Below are positions 8,655 to 16,600 of a stretch of DNA of 24,431 nt, in pieces (position 1 is the first letter of the stretch; each line of letters begins with the position of its first letter). The translations under genes and the position numbers were made by a program. The stretch is taken from the NCBI GenBank assembly GCA_944363005.1, contig CALVTV010000123.1, positions 1-24,431 of the forward strand, in the 5' to 3' direction. The notes beneath the pieces were generated by a model. It was not told the DNA's origin. It was given only the letters and a program-made list of their open reading frames with translations, and ran no database searches. This DNA is from an uncultured Clostridia bacterium. GTDB taxonomy: Bacteria; Bacillota; Clostridia; Christensenellales; Aristaeellaceae.

Positions 8655-10610
8655 TTACTGCTGCATGACCTCGTTTGCGGCATTGGTCTTGAAGAACGTG
8701 CGGCCGCGCATGCCGCAAAGCTGAATGGTAAACGCCCCGGCGCGCGCGCAGACCACCTCGCCGCGGGAGCTGGTCAGCTCCTGCGCGCCGCAAAGCTCCT
8801 CCGCGCTCAGGTAGACATCCACCGTGCGCGAACTGCGGTTGATCATCGTCACCGCGCATTCGTCGCGCGCGGGACGGCCAAACGCATCCTTGCCGCCGGA
8901 GATCGTGCGGATGACGCCGAACACGTCGTCGCAGGGCGAAAAGAAGCGGCATTCGCCCACGGCGAGCACCGGATGGCGCTTGCGCATGGCGATCATGCGG
9001 TGATAATACCCCAGCAGCTGCTGATCTTCCTTCCCCCAGGGATACGTCCTGCGGCAGAACGGATCGGCACAGCCCTCCTGGCCCGCCTCGTCCGCGTAAT
9101 AGATGCAGGGCATGCCCGGCAGGCTCATAATCATGCGCAGCATCATGTGTTCGCGCAGCGTGCCGATCATGCGCTCCTCGGGGGAGAGCCTGTGCTGCGC
9201 GCGGGCCGCGCGGGGCAGATTGCTCCCGTCGTTGCCCGAGAGCACGTTGAGAATGCGCGGCCGGTCGTGGCTGCCCATCAGGTTCATCAGCGAATAGAAG
9301 AACGGCTTGGGATAGTTCTGCTGCAGCGCCTGCAGGGTATGCACGACGGCCCCCGCCTTGATGCGCCCGAGCAGGAAGCTCACCAGCGCTTCGCGCAGCG
9401 GATAGTTCATCACGCTGTCCAGCGTATCGCCCAGCACATAGGAGCGCATCGCGCCGTAAGCTACCTTGTGGCTGGCATCTTCCCAGACCTCGCCGAGCAC
9501 GGCCGCGTCCGGGTCCGTCGCCTTGACCTGCCCGCGCAGTTCCCGCAGGAAGGGCATCGGCAGTTCGTCCGCCACGTCCAGCCGCCAACCGCTTGCGCCC
9601 GCGCGCAGCCAGTGCTTGACGACGGCATCCTCGCCGCCCAGCACATAGCGGCGGTAGTCCTCGTCCATCTCGTTGACGTTGGGCAGCGTCCGAAAGCCCC
9701 ACCAGCAGTCGTAGTCGTCGGGCCAGTTGCGGAAATTGAACCACTTGGCGTAGGGCGAATTCGGATCGCGGTACGCGCCCACCTTCTCCCCGTGCGTTCC
9801 CCGGCGATTGAAATACACGCTGTCGTCGCCCATATGCGAAAATACGCCGTCGAGCATGATGCGGATGCCCATGGCCTTCGCGTCCTCGCAAAGCCTTTTG
9901 AACGCCGCCTCATCGCCAAACATCGGGTCAATCTGCATGTAATCGCTCGTGTCGTACTTGTGATTGGTGCGCGCGCGGAAGATGGGGTTGAAGTAGATCA
10001 CGCTCACGCCCAGATCCCTAAGATACGGCAGCTTCTGGCGCACGCCCTCCAGGTTGCCCCCGAAAAAGTCGTTGGCGAAGTTGTCGCCGTTTTGCGAGAG
10101 GTTGAGCGAGGGCATCTCGTCCCAGTTCTCGTGCAGCGCCTGGCCCTCGCGGGCGCGGAACAATTCGTCCGTGCCCTTGCCGTGGTAAAAGCGATCGACC
10201 ATGATCTGATACATGATGCCCGACGCCATCCAGTCCGGCACGCTGTAATCCGGATCGTAAACGGTGATCTGAAAATCCGCCGTGCTGCCCATGCGGCCCT
10301 CGCCGCAGCCGGTATCGTCCGGCGCGCCGAGCACCTCCTGCGTCTGGCCGTCGGTCACCTCAAAGCGGTACCAGTACAGGCAGGGCTTCGCCGTCACGTT
10401 GATCTGCGCCTCATAGAAGAATTTATCGTTGCGCAACCCCAGCGGGCGCATCGGATAGCGATGCTCTTCGCCATCCCAAACGCGCAGCTGGACGCACAGC
10501 AACTCCTGTGCCCCCGTGAGCGCCACGCGCAGGCGGACCTGAGAACCGGCCTTGAGCGCGCCAAGCGGATAGCGATAAAACGCCTCTGTCGAATGATGCT
10601 CCAGGATCAT
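8655..10610 (-). CDS. Intracellular GH13 alpha-glucan hydrolase (neopullulanase/maltogenic amylase-like)
   Basis: A 651-residue glycoside hydrolase family 13 enzyme acting on alpha-1,4 (and perhaps alpha-1,6) glucan fragments. An N-terminal beta-domain (about 1-125) resembles the CBM34-type module of cyclomaltodextrinase/neopullulanase. The (beta/alpha)8 barrel follows from GIMYQIMVDRFYHG (131-144), with all four conserved regions: DGVFSHMG (254-261); GWRLDVADEL with nucleophile D345; GEVWED with acid/base E374; and MGSHDRPRI with H448/D449. A C-terminal beta-domain (about 565-651) closes the protein. There is no signal peptide, so it works inside the cell. It is somewhat longer than typical 580-600 residue relatives. 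ATG 10610 is chosen (GGAG nine bases upstream); the frame extends to 10733, but that stretch contains the promoter. Exact specificity cannot be read from sequence. Confidence 0.92.
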   Translation of the reverse strand: MILEHHSTEAFYRYPLGALKAGSQVRLRVALTGAQELLCVQLRVWDGEEHRYPMRPLGLRNDKFFYEAQINVTAKPCLYWYRFEVTDGQTQEVLGAPDDTGCGEGRMGSTADFQITVYDPDYSVPDWMASGIMYQIMVDRFYHGKGTDELFRAREGQALHENWDEMPSLNLSQNGDNFANDFFGGNLEGVRQKLPYLRDLGVSVIYFNPIFRARTNHKYDTSDYMQIDPMFGDEAAFKRLCEDAKAMGIRIMLDGVFSHMGDDSVYFNRRGTHGEKVGAYRDPNSPYAKWFNFRNWPDDYDCWWGFRTLPNVNEMDEDYRRYVLGGEDAVVKHWLRAGASGWRLDVADELPMPFLRELRGQVKATDPDAAVLGEVWEDASHKVAYGAMRSYVLGDTLDSVMNYPLREALVSFLLGRIKAGAVVHTLQALQQNYPKPFFYSLMNLMGSHDRPRILNVLSGNDGSNLPRAARAQHRLSPEERMIGTLREHMMLRMIMSLPGMPCIYYADEAGQEGCADPFCRRTYPWGKEDQQLLGYYHRMIAMRKRHPVLAVGECRFFSPCDDVFGVIRTISGGKDAFGRPARDECAVTMINRSSRTVDVYLSAEELCGAQELTSSRGEVVCARAGAFTIQLCGMRGRTFFKTNAANEVMQQ

Positions 10611-10680
10611 TGATTGCCACTCCATCCATTGGATTGATTTTCGATCGTTTGTGTATTGCCGGGGCGAACGCACCGTTTTT

Positions 10681-10709
10681 ATTGTATCGCACTTTTTTTG
10701 GGCTGTCAA
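10681..10709 (-). promoter_or_regulatory. Promoter of the GH13 gene
   Basis: On minus, TTGACA (10709-10704), a 17-base spacer and TACAAT (10686-10681), eleven of twelve consensus matches. The leader to ATG 10610 is about 65 bases. Its position inside the longer reading frame rules out the 10733 start. Confidence 0.88.
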
Positions 10710-10752
10710 ACCCCTCTGATGCGAAGAATTCACAATTTTGTTGCATTGTAAT

Positions 10753-10782
10753 TGCTTGCGCGCTACAACTTTCCTCTATAAT
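10753..10782 (+). promoter_or_regulatory. Promoter of the 10812 gene
   Basis: TTGCTT (10753-10758), an 18-base spacer and a perfect TATAAT (10777-10782). The leader is short (about 24 bases) and contains the ribosome-binding site. It is divergent to the GH13 promoter, with about 43 bases between the two -35 boxes. Confidence 0.65.
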
Positions 10783-10811
10783 CTTCTTAAACGACAAGGA
10801 GGTGAGCCATA

Positions 10812-11414
10812 TTGCGCAAAAGCCGTCTGATTTTATGCGGCGCCGGGTGTGCGGCGATGCTCGCCTGCGGCCTGTTGCTGCTGGGCGCACTTCCCCAGCC
10901 TGTGGATGTGACAGCGAGCGCGCAGCATGTCAGCGCCTCGCCCAGCCCTCAGTCCGTCGCGGCGGACCCGCAAGCCGGCGAACTCTTTGAGGACATCGCC
11001 ATCGAAAGCGTCTCGGAGCTCTCCGTGCAGACCGGCCAAACCACCTATACCTTCCAGTGTTTTGACGCCGAACAGGTCAGCGTCAACGGACAGCGGGCGG
11101 ACAGCGAGGTCTTCCGCACATTGGTTGACAACATTCTCACCATGCCCGTGGTCACCATTTCACCGTTCACGCCCGCCTCTACGGCGACGCTCACGCTCAT
11201 CCTTTCCGCCAACGGCACCTGTTATACCATCCTGTTCTACCGCGATGCGGACCCGGAAAACCCCTACGTCAGCATCATCGCGGACCAATCCGGCACGACC
11301 CATTACCATAAAACGGACCGTTGGCGCCTGGGCACGCTGCTTTTGACCTGCGAGGGAACGCGCATTCAGGACGAAAAAGGCGCGGAAACGCCCTTTGACA
11401 TGATACAGCCCTAA
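10812..11414 (+). CDS. Unknown exported or membrane-anchored protein, 200 residues
   Basis: I do not recognise a family. The protein begins MRKSRL, followed by a hydrophobic segment (about 6-27) rich in A, L, G and C, so it is exported or anchored by an N-terminal helix. Cysteines at 9, 13 and 19 do not sit in a good lipobox. A low-complexity linker (residues 28-55, S/A/P/Q-rich, including SASPSPQS) leads to a compact domain of about 140 residues with alternating strands: ELSVQTGQTTYTFQCF, VVTISPFTPASTATLTLIL and TCYTILFYRDADPENPYVSII. This pattern suggests a small beta-rich extracellular domain. The start is TTG 10812, supported by AAGGAGG (10796-10802) nine bases upstream; no ATG is suitably placed. 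It is a single-gene transcript with its own promoter and a terminator at 11524. Confidence 0.75.
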   Translation: MRKSRLILCGAGCAAMLACGLLLLGALPQPVDVTASAQHVSASPSPQSVAADPQAGELFEDIAIESVSELSVQTGQTTYTFQCFDAEQVSVNGQRADSEVFRTLVDNILTMPVVTISPFTPASTATLTLILSANGTCYTILFYRDADPENPYVSIIADQSGTTHYHKTDRWRLGTLLLTCEGTRIQDEKGAETPFDMIQP

Positions 11415-11523
11415 GCAAAAATCCCGCTTCCATGCCAGGCCCGCAGTGCGCAGAGAGCGCCGCTTTGGCTGCTCCCCGCTGCGCCTTGCGCGGCGGATAT
11501 GGATCATGCAAATCACAAGAAAA

Positions 11524-11556
11524 GCCGGTTCCCTTGGGAGCCGGCCTTTTTCTTTT
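11524..11556. terminator. Bidirectional terminator between convergent genes
   Basis: GCCGGTTCCC (11524-11533) and GGGAGCCGGC (11536-11545) form a ten-base stem with one G-T pair, followed by CTTTTTCTTTT on plus. On minus the stem is followed by TTTTCTT, so it also ends the operon finishing at 11559. Nothing else of note is seen in 11415-11523. Confidence 0.85.
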
Positions 11557-11558
11557 GC

Positions 11559-12212
11559 TCAGTCCTTGACGACGCTGCCCGCCTTTTCCATCTCCTCCAG
11601 CTCGTGCATGTACTTGTAAACCGTATAGCGCGAGACGTTCAGCCGCTCGGCCACGATCGCCACGGACTTCTGGTAGGTGAACGCGCGGCGCTTGTAAAGC
11701 ATGCGGATGATCCGCATCCGGTCGGTCTTTTTCATCGCCTCCGGCTCCTTGCCGACCGCGCTGACGCATTCGCGCAGCAACTCCTCCAGCTGGCTGCGCG
11801 CGTCCTGCATGAGCGTCTGCTGCAAGTCGCCGCTTGTGGCGGTCATCTCCGTGAGCATCTGCCGGGCGCGCACCATGTGCGTGATGTCCAGGTTGATGCC
11901 CAGCGCGAAGTGGTAATCCTCGCCCACGACGTTGAACGTCGTGCTCTTGAGCGTGCGGCCGTCCCGGGAGAGCACGAGCTGGTTGGTGTAATCCTTGTTT
12001 TTGTAAACCGTCTCGTCGTAATCGCCGATATCCCCGAAGATATCCGCCGTGGAGCCGATCTCGCGCCCGGTCACCGTGCCGTTGTAGATCGCCAGAATCG
12101 GATGCCCCGGCCGGGTCATGTCGTGAACCAGCGTCTCGCAGTTCGGCCCGAACATCGTCGCAATGCCCCTGGCCTCATTCTTCAGGAACGCGAGCATTTC
12201 CTCTCGATTCAT
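11559..12212 (-). CDS. YheO/DauR-like transcriptional regulator (PAS-like plus HTH)
   Basis: A 217-residue DNA-binding protein. Residues about 6-115 match the YheO-type PAS-like sensor domain, with FGPNCETLVHDM (21-32), AIYNGTVTGREIG (41-53), LKSTTFNVVG and FALGINLDIT. A helical linker follows, and residues about 160-205 form a C-terminal helix-turn-helix of the HTH_22/DauR type with VAIVAERLNVSRYTVYKYMHEL. Length is typical for the family (about 210-240). Characterised relatives include DauR, which controls D-arginine catabolism; the ligand here is unknown. Start ATG 12212 has GGAGGAG six bases upstream. It lies 37 bases after the third glycosyltransferase with no clear promoter in between, so it probably forms the last gene of that operon. 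Confidence 0.85.
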   Translation of the reverse strand: MNREEMLAFLKNEARGIATMFGPNCETLVHDMTRPGHPILAIYNGTVTGREIGSTADIFGDIGDYDETVYKNKDYTNQLVLSRDGRTLKSTTFNVVGEDYHFALGINLDITHMVRARQMLTEMTATSGDLQQTLMQDARSQLEELLRECVSAVGKEPEAMKKTDRMRIIRMLYKRRAFTYQKSVAIVAERLNVSRYTVYKYMHELEEMEKAGSVVKD

Positions 12213-12249
12213 GGTATTCTCCTCCGTCCTTCCCCGTTCTTGCAGTATG

Positions 12250-13557
12250 TCAATCCGCTTGCGTGCGGTACGAATCCCAAACCGTCAGCCCCGCAGCCGC
12301 CAGCATCATCAGCGACGCCGCGCGCAGGGGCAGGCCCAAATCCCAATAGGTGGACAGCGACGCCAGCGCGATCAGGCCCGCCGCGGGAACCGCCCGGCGG
12401 CTGCGCGCGGCCAGCGTCACGGCCAACACGTCCGCCAGGAAGAAGTAGCGCTCGTGCATGCGCGGCAGGAAAAACACCACCAGCAGCACCATCAAAAGCG
12501 CCGTGCGCATCGCCTGTTCGGCGTCCATCGCCTCCGCGCGCGGCACGGCATGCAAAAGCAGCGCCAGCAGCGCGCCCATCGCCAACGCGATGCCGAAATT
12601 GCCGTAGGCGTATACGTCCAGCCCCGCCGTGTTCATCAGGCCAAAGAGCGTCGGCGCGTTGTACGTCAGCCCGGTGTACAGCCCCGTCTGCCCGGTGTAA
12701 ATCGCGGCGATCTGCATGACGCTCTTGCCGCCCAGCAGCGCCGGAAGCGCCACAACCACGAGCGTCAGCAGGAACACCAGAGCGTCGCCAACGCGCAGCT
12801 TGCGCCCCGCCCAGAGCACCACCACCACCGGCAGCACAAACACGGCCTGCAACTTGAAGCACAGCGAGAGCGCAAAGCAGGCCGCGCTGCCCGCGCCGTG
12901 TCCGCGCAGCGCAAGCGCCAGCCCCCAGAGCGCGCAGGCCGCATACAGGCTGTCGCACTGGGCGAACATGCCGCTGTTGAGCACGCACGTCGGCAGCAGC
13001 AGCACCGCGCACAGCGCATAGCGCCCGCGCTCCCGGCCCGCCAGGCTCACCGCCGCGCCCGCCAGCAGCGCATCGCCGGCAAAGGAGAGCGCCTTCACCG
13101 CAGAGAGCGGCGGCACCGGCAGCCGCGCCAGCAGGAAGAGCAGGTATTGATAGAGCACGTTGTATTCGCCAATGTCCTGCTGCATGCAGGCGGAAAACGA
13201 GTTCGCGCCCAGCTGCGCAATCCAGTCGGAGAGATACAGCTCGTAGTCGCTGGAGACGTGGTCGAGGAAGCTCACCCGCGCGAGCATCGCCAGCGCGCAG
13301 ACGCCCGCCAGCAGCGCGTGATCCATCAGGCTCTCGCCCGCGCCGCGCGCGGCCAGCAGCATCAGAAACAGCGGTGCGCACAGCAGCCCTACCGCCGCAA
13401 GCCGCGCCCAAAGCGCCGCCCCCGCGAGTGCGCCGAGCGTGCGCGTCATCATCAGCAGCGCAAACGCCAGCAGCACCAGCGCGTCCAGCGCCGCCAGCCA
13501 ACCCCGCCGCGGCGCGCGCAGCAGCAGGCCGCGCAGGCGCTCGTCCGCAGTGTTCAT
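12250..13557 (-). CDS. Multi-membrane GT-C type glycosyltransferase, Gpi18-related (third of three paralogues)
   Basis: A 435-residue integral membrane protein with about ten hydrophobic segments. It resembles bacterial 'mannosyltransferase related to Gpi18' proteins, which use polyprenyl-phosphate sugars at the outer membrane face. Motifs shared with the paralogue at 14906-16312: LDHVSSDYELYLSDW (98-112, acidic loop after an early helix), NSGMFAQCDSLY (194-205), CFKLQAVFVLP (233-243), GGKS (276-279), a YNAPTLFGL segment and FFLPRMHERYFFLADVL (362-378). Start ATG 13557 overlaps the previous gene's TGA in an ATGA. The frame continues to 13692, but that extension overlaps the previous gene and is unlike its paralogues. 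The sugar and acceptor are unknown. Confidence 0.8.
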   Translation of the reverse strand: MNTADERLRGLLLRAPRRGWLAALDALVLLAFALLMMTRTLGALAGAALWARLAAVGLLCAPLFLMLLAARGAGESLMDHALLAGVCALAMLARVSFLDHVSSDYELYLSDWIAQLGANSFSACMQQDIGEYNVLYQYLLFLLARLPVPPLSAVKALSFAGDALLAGAAVSLAGRERGRYALCAVLLLPTCVLNSGMFAQCDSLYAACALWGLALALRGHGAGSAACFALSLCFKLQAVFVLPVVVVLWAGRKLRVGDALVFLLTLVVVALPALLGGKSVMQIAAIYTGQTGLYTGLTYNAPTLFGLMNTAGLDVYAYGNFGIALAMGALLALLLHAVPRAEAMDAEQAMRTALLMVLLVVFFLPRMHERYFFLADVLAVTLAARSRRAVPAAGLIALASLSTYWDLGLPLRAASLMMLAAAGLTVWDSYRTQAD

Positions 13558-14909
13558 GCCTTCGCCTCCCGGGGCTGACGGATCAGCCCAATCAGTTCCA
13601 GCGCGACGAGCACCGCCGCCGCAATCGCCAGCAGGCTCAGCACGCTCATCGGCACCAGCGTCAGCGAGAAGATCGCCTCCATATAGCTGCACAGGGAGAC
13701 GATTTCAAGCAGCAGCGCGACCGCCGCCCGGCGCGCATTGCCCGCCAGCGCAAAGGCCAGCATGCCCGCCAGGTACAGACTGCGCGCGTTCATCTGCGGC
13801 AGAATCAGCGGCAGGCCCGCAGCCAGCAGCAGCGCCGCCAGCAGCAGGATGTCGTCCGTCAGCGGCCTCTGCGCGCGCAGCAGCGCCCAGACGACCAGCA
13901 GCGCGCTGGCAATGCCCAAATACAACCCCATGCCGCTGAACTCGCGCACGGAGGCCACCGTCATCAGCGAATAGACGCCCGGCGCGTGGTCGGCAAGGCC
14001 GATGTCCGCGCGCGCGACCGCCAGCTGTTCGCTGTAGCGGGTGAGCACCTCGACGAGCCCCTGCCCGTCCCAGAGGATCGCCGCCTGCGAGAGCAGATAC
14101 GCCGCCGCCAGCACCAGCAGATGGCGCAGGGAAAGCCGGCGGTTCATGAACAGCACGATGAGCAGCGGGAAGAGGAACGCGCTTTGCAGCTTGACGCCCA
14201 CGGCGAAGCCCCAGAGCACGCAGCCCGCGACCGGGTGATCCTCCAGCAGCAGCGCCAGCCCCCAGAGCGCGAACATCGCAAACGTCGCGTCGCACTGCGC
14301 CCAGCAGCCCGCGTTCAGCAGCATCGTCGGCGCGAGCACGCAGGCAAACAGGCCCATGAGCCTGCCCCAGACCCCGGCGCCGCGCCGCCGCGCCAGGCGA
14401 ACGACCGCCACGCCGCACAGGCATTGGCAGATCAAGTCCACCAGCTTGACCGCGTAAAGCCGGGAGAACGTCTCCAGCCGCGAGAGCAGCCCCGCGATGA
14501 GCAGATAGCCGCCGGACCAGCCGTCGTCCTCCCAGGCCAGGGCCGTGATCAGCTCGTAATTCCACATGTCCGAAAACAGCGGGTCCAGCACGTTGCTGTA
14601 GCGCCCGGGCTTGATGTCCAGCATCGCCAGATGCGCGCCGACGGCCAGCATCGCCAGCACCGCCGCGCAGAGCCAGACGAGCGCCGTCTGCCGCTCTGCG
14701 CCCAGGGCCTCGCACACGCCCCAGAGCAAAATCGCCACGCCAAGCGTGCCGGTGAGCGCGATGACCGTCACCCCCGCCATGTCCCGCAGCAGCAGCACCG
14801 CCGCCAGCGCGAAGACCGCGCAGATGCTCGCGCACAGGCCCCATATGCCGTATCCCTGCGGCTCGAGCATCATCGCGCGGCGCAGCGGATCGAATTCCCT
14901 TTTCATCAT
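13554..14909 (-). CDS. Divergent GT-C type glycosyltransferase paralogue lacking the acidic and HER motifs (second of three)
   Basis: A 451-residue multi-membrane protein clearly related to its two neighbours: NAGCWAQCDATF (199-210), GVKLQSAFLFP (238-248) and RRLSLRHLLVL (257-267) align with the same regions in them. Two hallmarks are changed. The loop reading VSDDY or VSSDY in the neighbours reads KPGRY here (100-104), and the MHERY motif reads MNARS (373-377). Those polar residues are the best candidates for catalysis and lipid-phosphate binding in this family, so this protein may be a non-catalytic partner or have a different donor. Start ATG 14909 has GAGGTG five bases upstream and overlaps the previous stop as ATGA; a second ATG at 14906 is equally placed for the ribosome-binding site. 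Confidence 0.78.
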   Translation of the reverse strand: MMKREFDPLRRAMMLEPQGYGIWGLCASICAVFALAAVLLLRDMAGVTVIALTGTLGVAILLWGVCEALGAERQTALVWLCAAVLAMLAVGAHLAMLDIKPGRYSNVLDPLFSDMWNYELITALAWEDDGWSGGYLLIAGLLSRLETFSRLYAVKLVDLICQCLCGVAVVRLARRRGAGVWGRLMGLFACVLAPTMLLNAGCWAQCDATFAMFALWGLALLLEDHPVAGCVLWGFAVGVKLQSAFLFPLLIVLFMNRRLSLRHLLVLAAAYLLSQAAILWDGQGLVEVLTRYSEQLAVARADIGLADHAPGVYSLMTVASVREFSGMGLYLGIASALLVVWALLRAQRPLTDDILLLAALLLAAGLPLILPQMNARSLYLAGMLAFALAGNARRAAVALLLEIVSLCSYMEAIFSLTLVPMSVLSLLAIAAAVLVALELIGLIRQPREAKA

Positions 14910-16312
14910 GCTTTCACCTCCGGTTCGCAGCCGGGTGCGCGCAGCGCGCGCATGAGTTCCGCCGCCGTGAGCACGATGGCCGCCAGCTGGAAGGCGGAGG
15001 CCCACTTGAGTTCAAGGATCGTATCGCCCGGCAGGCCCGCCGTGTAGCAGATATACGACGCCAGGCCGAAGAGCAGCGGCAGCACAATCCGCCGCGGCGC
15101 ATAGACGCAAAGCGCCAGCGAGAGCACGTCCGCGCCGAACGTATACCGCTCGTGCATCTTGGGCAGGAAGAACGGCACCGCCGCGAGCACCAGCACCGTA
15201 AAGAGCAGCACGCTCTCCTGCGTCAGCCGTTCCCCGGAAAGGCAAACCGGCAGGCAGCAGAAAACCAGCGCCGCAAACCCCAGCGTCATGGCCATCGGGC
15301 TGAACATCTGATAGAGCACGTTGCCGTCCACCGCCTCAAGCGGCAGCAGCTGATACAGGCTCGGCGCGTTGACCGTCATGAAGTTGTACTGCCCCGCCTG
15401 CTGGATGTAGCAGGTGAGCACGTGGTGAAGCGACTTGCCGCCCCAGAGCGCCGGGATCATCATGACCATATACATGGCCGGGATGGCCAGCAGATGGCGC
15501 AGCTTGACCTCCCTGCGCAGCCACAGCGGCAAAAGCGCGGGCAGGAAGAACACCGTTTGCAGCTTGAAGGAGAGCGCCACGCCAAAGCAGAGCATGCCGC
15601 GCACGGGGTGCTTCTCGAGCGTGAGCGCCAGCGCCAACAGGCAGAAGCCCGTGTAGATGGCGTCGCACTGGCCCCAGTAGGCGCCGTTGAACACGACCGT
15701 CGGCAAAATGAGCGTCAGATGGAAGATCAGCAGCGGCACGCCCTCGCCCCGCGCGCGCAGCGTCGCCAGGCGCAGCATGGCATAGGCCATCACCGGCTCA
15801 AAGAGCAGCGTGATGAGCTTGACCATGTACAGCCAGGGGTACTCCGGGAAGCGCGAGATGAGCAGCATCAGGTACAGGTACGGCGGCGTGTAGTCGCTGC
15901 CGATGTAGGTGCCCAGGCCCTCGCGGATGCCCATCTGCGTGTAGCTGGAGATCCAGTCGTTGAGGAAGATGCTGTAATCGTCGCTGACGTAGTCAAGCAG
16001 CGAAATCTTCGCCAGCAGCACCGCGCCCGTGATCACCGAAAGCAGGAGCAGCACGGACAGCGGCTGCCTGCGGGCAAAGCGCATCTGCACCCCGATGAGC
16101 ACGGCATACGGCAGCGTGAACATCACCGCCGTCATCAGCTTGAGCTCGTCCATCTGGTAGGAACCATACAGATCGAGCGTCGCATAGCGCGCATAGTATG
16201 CAAACAGGAAGAACACCGCCGTGCTCGCCACGGCAAGCACCGCGCGCAGCCACGGCGCCGGCCGCCGGCCAAGCGCGCCGCGCAGCACTTCGCTCGGAAA
16301 ATCCTTTGTCAT
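14906..16312 (-). CDS. Multi-membrane GT-C type glycosyltransferase, Gpi18-related (first of three paralogues)
   Basis: A 468-residue integral membrane protein and first gene of the operon. TM1 lies at about 22-43. The conserved external loop reads LLDYVSDDYSIFLNDW (105-120), with the DD pair expected for a GT-C catalytic loop. Further motifs are YTPPYLYLML (141-150), NGAYWGQCDAIY (209-220), SFKLQTVFFLP (248-258), WGGKS (290-294), VNAPSLYQLLP and FFLPKMHERYTFGADVL (381-397). The start ATG 16312 is preceded by GGAGAGG. An upstream in-frame ATG at 16345 has no ribosome-binding site and sits at the promoter's transcription start region. Probable role: adding a sugar from a lipid-linked donor to a surface glycan. 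The sugar is unknown. Confidence 0.82.
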   Translation of the reverse strand: MTKDFPSEVLRGALGRRPAPWLRAVLAVASTAVFFLFAYYARYATLDLYGSYQMDELKLMTAVMFTLPYAVLIGVQMRFARRQPLSVLLLLSVITGAVLLAKISLLDYVSDDYSIFLNDWISSYTQMGIREGLGTYIGSDYTPPYLYLMLLISRFPEYPWLYMVKLITLLFEPVMAYAMLRLATLRARGEGVPLLIFHLTLILPTVVFNGAYWGQCDAIYTGFCLLALALTLEKHPVRGMLCFGVALSFKLQTVFFLPALLPLWLRREVKLRHLLAIPAMYMVMMIPALWGGKSLHHVLTCYIQQAGQYNFMTVNAPSLYQLLPLEAVDGNVLYQMFSPMAMTLGFAALVFCCLPVCLSGERLTQESVLLFTVLVLAAVPFFLPKMHERYTFGADVLSLALCVYAPRRIVLPLLFGLASYICYTAGLPGDTILELKWASAFQLAAIVLTAAELMRALRAPGCEPEVKA

Positions 16313-16352
16313 GAGAAACCTCTCCGCATCATATTTTAAATCCATTCGATTT

Positions 16353-16381
16353 ATTATACTGAAAAAAATGCAATCTGTACA
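16353..16381 (-). promoter_or_regulatory. Promoter of the glycosyltransferase operon
   Basis: On minus, TGTACA (16381-16376), a 17-base spacer and a perfect TATAAT (16358-16353). Transcription would start near 16346, about 34 bases before ATG 16312, which rules out the upstream start at 16345 as a useful one. Confidence 0.7.
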
Positions 16382-16523
16382 GCATAACCTTTTCCTTCCC
16401 GGCGCGCATATTGCCGCGGGCATTCGCATATGCTGACGTGAAGCGAAATTTTCTTTCCATCATCGCTCACATTTTTGTCCGTTTTCCGCCACGCTCTGGC
16501 CCTTCCAATCCTTTACGATGTAT

Positions 16524-16552
16524 AGGACAAAAGTTTCCACAATGATTATACC
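16524..16552 (+). promoter_or_regulatory. Weak candidate promoter of the alarmone synthetase gene
   Basis: AGGACA (16524-16529), a 17-base spacer and TATACC (16547-16552), eight of twelve consensus matches. It is the best plus-strand candidate in the 16382-16600 gap, which otherwise shows no gene or hairpin. Confidence 0.3.
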
Positions 16553-16600
16553 CGGAGCGCATCTTCAGGGGATGCCTCTGCGAAAAATGAGGTGAATGCT

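Noticed and set aside
8541..10613. A 690-codon plus-strand frame opposite the GH13 gene
   Set aside because: Same antisense effect. The minus strand has all four GH13 regions, a promoter and a terminator; the plus frame has no ribosome-binding site or recognisable motif.
13558..13692. N-terminal extension of the third glycosyltransferase up to 13692
   Set aside because: It overlaps the preceding paralogue, is glycine/alanine/arginine-rich and has no counterpart in the other two copies. The ATGA overlap at 13557 is the coherent start.
13374..15047. Long plus-strand frames opposite the glycosyltransferase operon (also 15152-16339 and 12163-13578)
   Set aside because: Composition is dominated by Q, R, H and A, typical of the complement of leucine/alanine-rich membrane proteins. 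The minus-strand proteins share motifs with each other, which proves the coding strand.
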